Source of the DNA: Spongilla lacustris
Taxonomy: Eukaryota > Porifera > Demospongiae > Spongillida > Spongillidae
NCBI GenBank assembly: GCA_949361645.1
Contig: OX442421.1
Span: 1,390,501-1,454,500, forward strand
Reading direction: 5' to 3'
Length of the DNA stretch: 64,000 nt
In this document: positions 57,602-64,000 of the stretch, piece after piece
Position numbering within the stretch: the first letter of the stretch is position 1
Layout: each line of letters opens with the position of its first letter
Made by a program: the position numbers and the translations under genes
Notes under the pieces: generated by a model
Told to the model about the DNA's origin: nothing
What the model saw: only the letters and a program-made list of their open reading frames with translations
Database searches by the model: none

Positions 57602-58699
57602 CTGCAGTGGATGGCCACACCCCTTCAGAGTGATCTTCCCGCACCCTCCTCCCCTCTCCTTACCTGTCACACACACACCACACCATAGACGGCATGTTAG
57701 TGAAGTTCGACAGCCATCACACTCGCTTCCTTCAAATTAGAATGTGATGTGATGATATGTACTTGTGTGCTGTGTGTGTGCTTGTGTGATGTGCTTGTGT
57801 GCTGTGTGGTGTGATATGTGCTGTGTGCTTGTGTGTAGAACTATAGAGGGATATGCACCTGCTGTTCAGGTCATCCAGATCCTTCACACTATGATGATGA
57901 TGAGGCAAATGGTTCTTTATATTTCATGTAACATATGGTCCTCTCCAGGGCTGGGGAGGAGCCATTTTCATCCTTAACAAGATTCAACAAAACATGTGAC
58001 TTTGCATGTACTAGAAAAAAATAATTTCATCATTTTGTAATAAATTCTTTCTGCACTTGTTTTTTCATTTTGTATGCATATACAAGATGTCAATAGAGGG
58101 TAGTCACGATTTTCTAACTCGAAGATTTCAGGATCAGCTTGCTGTACCCATCAACATGCCAACACCAGTTTGGACCCTGCAATAAACCACAAAGTTCAAA
58201 CTGAGTAGCTGGATGCATCAGGCCCGTAGCCAGGTTGTGTGTTGGGGGGGTGCAAAGTATGTTATAAGTGGACTCAACCAGTGGTGTAGCCAGGATAATA
58301 CATGTAGCAATGCATGTATGTGTGTGGTTCTAAGTATTAAGTAAATCTGGCCAATGCGGAAATGCCGTAAGAATCAAGCGTCGCGAATTCCTTTGCATTT
58401 GAATACAAAATTGCATGTAAGACATAACAATTTGCAATAGTTGCCCAGGGCAATCACAGCGGTTCAGCCGTCCAAATACGTGTGACGATTAATTCCCGCC
58501 GTCAATACACCCGACGTGCAAACAGCGAAACGTGGGTAGGCAGTCATTGTTTCCTTGGACCGTACGGTAGATATTTGGAACGTGGGCCGTACGATCAAAC
58601 CGTCTGCAAAGACACTAAATACACGCAATGAAATTATTTTTCTTGAGTCATTATAATTAGCGGCAAATTAAAATTTTTAATATTGTGATCACTGTGTAG
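57602..58699. other. No gene seen
   Basis: A short TGTGTGCT-type repeat at 57755-57835. A CpG-bearing stretch at 58340-58600 could be a promoter for the exon-like blocks that follow. No upstream phospholipase B-like exon was recognised. Confidence 0.3.
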
Positions 58700-58991
58700 A
58701 GTTTGTGTGCAAATCCACCTACTTCGAGCACCAGCTTGCTAACCATGGCTGTGCGTTCACTAGTCCTGAATTTGAAGGAGTTGTTATTACCAACAATGGT
58801 ATGGCCTCGTATATGTACATATATCGTACTCAATCGTATCACTTCTGTTATTACCGGTACTTGTACAGCGGACCTCAACCAAACGTACAGTTCAGATCCA
58901 GAGTCAGATGTAGAGCTAGCGGGGAACGAATTGTCGAGCCAGTGTTCTTCAAGCAAATGTAGCACAAGTGATACTGAAAACATGCAGCGAG
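58700..58991 (+). CDS. Two exon-like blocks of unknown function
   Basis: Block 1, 58700-58798, follows CTGTGTAG and ends AACAATG|GTATGG. It reads FVCKSTYFEHQLANHGCAFT and then SPEFEGVVITNN. Block 2, 58869-58991, follows TTGTACAG and ends GCAGCGAG|GTGCG. It is Ser/Asp/Cys-rich (YSSDPESDVELAGNELSS, CSSSKCSTSDTENMQR). The phases match (1/1). I do not recognise the protein, and start and end are unknown. Confidence 0.35.
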
Positions 58992-59109
58992 GTGCGTTGT
59001 CGATGCACTCACACATGCATTGTATAGCAGCCGCGAATATACTAGTATGTACACGTACACATGCATTGAGTCCTTTAAGTGGCCGTAACACAAATCATTC
59101 AGTAGCGTT

Positions 59110-59455
59110 ATACCCATTTTGAACGTCTCCAATACTGACCTTCGTGGGTGTGGCTTCACGTGTATATTGACATGTGTATGCTATAGAACACCTATGCTGT
59201 TATATGTCCGGAGAGCTTCAAAATCAGAACCTATACCCCATTTGAAGGTCTCCAGGGGTGTATTGTACCTTCATGGGTGTGGCTTTATGTGGTGAGCTAA
59301 ATCTTATTTTTGTGTATATGGACATGTGTATTCTATACAACACCTATGCTGTTATATGTCCGGAGAGCTTCAAAATCAGAACCTATGTACCATTTGAAGT
59401 TCTCTAGGGGTGTGTTGTACCTTCATGGGTGTGGCTTTATATGGTAAGCCATAAC
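59110..59455 (+). repeat. Three-copy tandem repeat of about 125-152 bp
   Basis: CCATTTGAAGGTCTCCAGGG and CTTCATGGGTGTGGCTTTAT recur near 59115, 59239 and 59391, with CCTATGCTGTTATATGTCCG between them. Confidence 0.85.
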
Positions 59456-59833
59456 AGCCAATGTTCTAATGTATGGACTTGTGCATTTCTCATGGTAGGT
59501 TGGAGCTGAACATGTGTAGGAAGAAGGATCAATTTGCACACAAGCTAAAGAATGTTATTAACAAATGCATGTAAAAGTGCTGTTGTTACCACATTACATG
59601 CCAATATAAGAGATTATTGTGCCAATGAAGGGGTGGGGCATCATGTTTACGAATGCATCAAATAACAAGTTACTAAGAGAAATATAATCACCATACATTT
59701 ATGAGTCACCATCGATCGATTGTCGTTGAGCTATTCAACTGAGCGCTTGTGTGCGTGTCCAGTACATAGTAACGGTTGATAATTGAGTATAAATCTGCTT
59801 CCCACTATACAATTGAAATTATAGTCAGCGTAT

Positions 59834-62800
59834 CATTCTTGCTGGGGACTAGGCCCATCTCTGCCAATGGGTCAGGTAAGATAGCCATGACACAAGTGAA
59901 AAATCATTCAGGAGTGTTGTCCCCTTGTTTCTACACCATTGCCAAATGTCCTGAGCATTGGGAATAGTTTGGTACACAGGTTAACCAGAAAGTAAGGTTT
60001 CTTGCTGGTGACTAGGCCCATCTCTGCCAATGGGTCAGGTGAGATAGCCATGACACAAGTGAAAAATCATTCAGGAGTGTTTTCCCCTTGTTTCTACACC
60101 ATTACCAAATGTCCTGTGCATTGGAAAATGTTTGGTACTAAGGTTAACCAGAAAGTAAGGTTTCTTGCTGGGGACTAGGCCCATCTCTGCCAATTGGTCA
60201 GGTGAGATAGCCATGACACAAGCGAAAAATCATTCAGGTGTGCTGTCCCCTTGTTTCTACACCATTGCCAAATGTCCTTAGCATTGGGAATAGTTTGGTA
60301 CTCAGGTTAACCAGAAAGTAAGGTTTCTTGTTGGGGACGAGGCCCATCTCTGCCAATGGGTCAGGTGAGATAGCCGTGACACAAGTGAAAAATCATTCAG
60401 GAGTGTTGTCCCCTTGTTTCTACACCATTGCCAAATGTCCTGAGCATTGGGAAAAGTTTGGTACTCAGGTTAAACACAAAGTAAGGTTTCTTGCTGGGGA
60501 CTAGGCCCATCTCTGCCAATGGGTCAGGTGAAATAGCCATGACACAAGTGAAAAATCATTCAGGAGTGTTTTCCCCTTGTTTCTACACCATTACCAAATG
60601 TCCTGTGCATTGGAAAAAGTTTGGTACTAAGGTTAACCAGAAAGTAAGGTTTCCTGCTGGGGACTAGGCCCAACTCTGCCAATGGGTCAGGTGAGATAGC
60701 CATGACACAAGTGAAAAATCATTCAGGAGTGTTGTCCCCTTGTTTCTACACCATTACCAAATGTCCTGAGCATTGGAAAATGTTTGGTACTCAGGTTAAC
60801 CAGAAACTAAGGTTTCTTGTTGGGGACGAGGCCCATCTCTGCCAATGGGTCAGGTGAGATAGCCATGACACAAGTGAAAAATCATTCAGGAGTGCTGTCC
60901 CCTTGTTTCTACACCATTACCAAATGTCCTGTGCATTGGAAAATGTTTGGTACTAAGGTTAACCAGAAAGTAAGGTTTCTTGCTGGGGACTAGGCCCATC
61001 TCTGCCAATGGGTCAGGTGAGATATCCATGACACAAGTGAAAAATCATTCAGGAGTGTTGTCCCCTTGTTTCTACACCATTGCCAAATGTCCTGAGCATT
61101 GGGAAAAGTTTGGTACTCAGGTTAAACAGAAAGTAAGGTTTCCTGCTGGGGACTAGGCCCATCTCTGCCAATGGGTCAGGTGAGATAGCCATGACACAAG
61201 TGAAAAATCATTCAGGAGTGTTGTCTACACCATTGCCAAATGTCCTGAACATTGGGTAAAGTTTGGTACTCAGGTTAAACAGAAAGTAAGGTTTCCTGCT
61301 GGGGACTAGGCCCATCTCTGCCAATGGGTCAGGTGAGATAGCCATGACACAAGTGAAAAATCATTCAGGAGTGTTGTCCCCTTGTTTCTACACCATTGCC
61401 AAATGTCCTGAGCATTGGGAATAGTTTGGTACACAGGTTAACCAGAAAGTAAGGTTTCTTGCTGGTGACTAGGCCCATCTCTGCCAATGGGTCAGGTGAG
61501 ATAGCCATGACACAAGTGAAAAATCATTCAGGAGTGTTTTCCCCTTGTTTCTACACCATTACCAAATGTCCTGTGCATTGGAAAATGTTTGGTACTAAGG
61601 TTAACCAGAAAGTAAGGTTTCTTGCTGGGGACTAGGCCCATCTCTGCCAATTGGTCAGGTGAGATAGCCATGACACAAGCGAAAAATCATTCAGGTGTGC
61701 TGTCCCCTTGTTTCTACACCATTGCCAAATGTCCTTAGCATTGGGAATAGTTTGGTACACAGGTTAACCAGAAAGTAAGGTTTCTTGCTGGGGACTAGGC
61801 CCATCTCTGCCAATGGGTCAGGTGAGATAGCCATGACACAAGTGAAAAATCATTCAGGAGTGTTGTCCCCTTGTTTCTACACCATTGCCAAATGTCCTGA
61901 GCATTGGGTAAAGTTTGGTACTCAGGTTAACCAGAAAGTAAGGTTTCTTGCTGGGGACTAGGCCCATCTCTGCCAATTGGTCAGGTGAGATAGCCATGAC
62001 ACAAGCGAAAAATCATTCAGGTGTGCTGTCCCCTTGTTTCTACACCATTGCCAAATGTCCTGAGCATTGGGAATAGTTTGGTACACAGGTTAACCAGAAA
62101 GTAAGGTTTCTTGCTGGGGACTAGGCCCATCTCTGCCAATGGGTCAGGTGAGATAGCCATGACACAAGTGAAAAATCATTCAGGAGTGTTGTCCCCTTGT
62201 TTCTACACCATTGCCAAATGTCCTGAGCATTGGGTAAAGTTTGGTACTCAGGTTAACCAGAAAGTAAGGTTTCTTGCTGGGGACTAGGCCCATCTCTGCC
62301 AATGGGTCAGGTGAGATAGCCATGACACAAGGGAAAAATCATTCAGGAGTGCTGTCCCCTTGTTTCTACACCATTGCCAAATGTCCTGAGCATTGTGAAA
62401 AGTTTGGTACTCAGGTTAAACAGAAAGTAAGGTTTCCTGCTGGGGACTAGGCCCATCTCTGCCAATGGGTCAGGTGAGATAGCCATGACACAAGTGAAAA
62501 ATCATTCAGGAGTGTTGTCCCCTTGTTTCTACACCATTGCCAAATGTCCTGAGCATTGGGTAAAGTTTGGTACTCAGGTTAACCAGAAAGTAAGGTTTCT
62601 TGCTGGGGACTAGGCCCATCTCTGCCAATTGGTCAGGTGAGATAGCCATGACACAAGCGAAAAATCATTCAGGTGTGCTGTCCCCTTGTTTCTACACCAT
62701 TGCCAAATGTCCTGAGCATTGGGAATAGTTTGGTACACAGGTTAACCAGAAAGTAAGGTTTCTTGCTGGGGACTAGGCCCATCTCTGCCAATGGGTCAGG

Positions 62801-64000
62801 TGAGATAGCCATGACACAAGTGAAAAATCATTCAGGAGTGTTGTCCCCTTGTTTCTACACCATTGCCAAATGTCCTGAGCATTGGGTAAAGTTTGGTACT
62901 CAGGTTAACCAGAAAGTAAGGTTTCTTGCTGGGGACTAGGCCCATCTCTGCCAATGGGTCAGGTGAGATAGCCATGACACAAGGGAAAAATCATTCAGGA
63001 GTGCTGTCCCCTTGTTTCTACACCATTGCCAAATGTCCTGAGCATTGTGAAAAGTTTGGTACTCAGGTTAAACAGAAAGTAAGGTTTCCTGCTGGGGACT
63101 AGGCCCATCTCTGCCAATGGGTCAGGTGAGATAGCCATGACACAAGTGAAAAATCATTCAGGAGTGTTGTCCCCTTGTTTCTACACCATTGCCAAATGTC
63201 CTGAGCATTGGGAATAGTTTGGTACACAGGTTAACCAGAAAGTAAGGTTTCTTGCTGGGGACTAGGCCCATCTCTGCCAATGGGTCAGGTGAGATAGCCA
63301 TGACACGAGTGAAAAATCATTCAGGAGTGTTTTCCCCTTGTTTCTACACCATTACCAAATGTCCTGTGCATTGGAAAATGTTTGGTACTAAGGTTAACCA
63401 GAAAGTAAGGTTTCTTGCTGGGGACTAGGCCCATCTCTGCCAATTGGTCAGGTGAGATAGCCATGACACAAGCGAAAAATCATTCAGGTGTGCTGTCCCC
63501 TTGTTTCTACACCATTGCCAAATGTCCTGAGCATTGGGAAAAGTTTGGTACTCAGGTTAACCAGAAAGTAAGGTTTCTTGCTGGGGACTAGGCCCATCTC
63601 TGCCAATGGGTCAGGTGAGATAGCCATGACACAAGTGAAAAATCATTCAGGAGTGTTGTCCCCTTGTTTCTACACCATTGCCAAATGTCCTGAGCATTGG
63701 GAATAGTTTGGTACACAGGTTAACCAGAAAGTAAGGTTTCTTGCTGGGGACTAGGCCCATCTCTGCCAATGGGTCAGGTGAGATAGCCATGACACAAGTG
63801 AAAAATCATTCAGGAGTGTTTTCCCCTTGTTTCTACACCATTACCAAATGTCCTGTGCATTGGAAAATGTTTGGTACTAAGGTTAACCAGAAAGTAAGTT
63901 TTCTTGCTGGGGACTAGGCCCATCTCTTCCAATTGGTCAGGTGAGATAGCCATGACACAAGTGAAAAATCATTCAGGTGTGCTGTCCCCATGTTTCTACA
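59834..64000 (+). repeat. 163-bp satellite array, continuing past the right edge
   Basis: About 25 copies of a 163-bp unit containing CTTGCTGGGGACTAGGCCCA, GGTCAGGTGAGATAGCCATG and GTTTCTACACCATTGCC. Copies fall into variant classes (for example CCAATTGGTCAGG with CAAGCGAAAAA), which recur at whole-unit spacings. A block of four units (652 bp) carrying the variant CAAGGGAAAAATC is duplicated (62328 and 62980). One copy near 61220 lacks about 11 bp. No open frame spans units. Confidence 0.97.

Overview
This is a eukaryotic, metazoan-type genome window. Its protein-coding signal comes as short exons bounded by GT-AG junctions, with introns full of (CA)n/(TG)n repeats, minisatellites and transposons, and there are no operons or bacterial signals. 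The host genes I recognise are IFT172 (a cilium gene), a CaM-kinase I-like kinase, transketolase and a phospholipase B-like gene. The mixture of mobile elements and the very frequent ACATGTAC-type words suggest a marine invertebrate, perhaps a sponge or another early-branching animal. I cannot fix the species.

Layout. 1-1158 (-): open 5' part of a zinc-finger, reverse-transcriptase-type retroelement ORF that runs off the left edge. 1198-19219: an 18-kb inverted pair of one DNA transposon family. The left copy (+) is internally deleted. The right copy (-) has an intact 891-residue transposase-like ORF. Each copy carries a 4-5 kb array of the same 58-bp satellite. A 3.4-kb spacer between them holds a possible three-exon gene and two short tandem repeats. 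19220-29332: sparse sequence with four tandemly amplified ankyrin exons, a fifth ankyrin fragment and a 5'-truncated LINE. 29333-37485: a stack of nested elements: two hAT-like copies, a MITE with a 9-bp target duplication, a Mutator-like element carrying a RecQ-helicase fragment, and a Ty3/gypsy LTR element whose integrase lies before its reverse transcriptase (Gmr1-like order).

39618-57601: remains of host genes. They are the first six exons of IFT172 (+), an almost complete CaMKI-like kinase (+) buried in microsatellites, three exons of transketolase (+) next to a 2.4-kb 24-bp minisatellite, and five exons of a phospholipase B-like gene (-). Each of the four carries at least one reading-frame lesion. 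58700-58991: two exon-like blocks of unknown function. 59834-64000: a 163-bp satellite array with higher-order structure that runs off the right edge.

The genes do not form one pathway. The window reads as a repeat-rich area in which host gene fragments are being broken up, or as one low-accuracy or alternative haplotype. The most notable items are the copia-like domain order in a gypsy element, the satellite-bearing inverted transposon pair, the gene-capturing Mutator-like element and the exon-by-exon ankyrin amplification.
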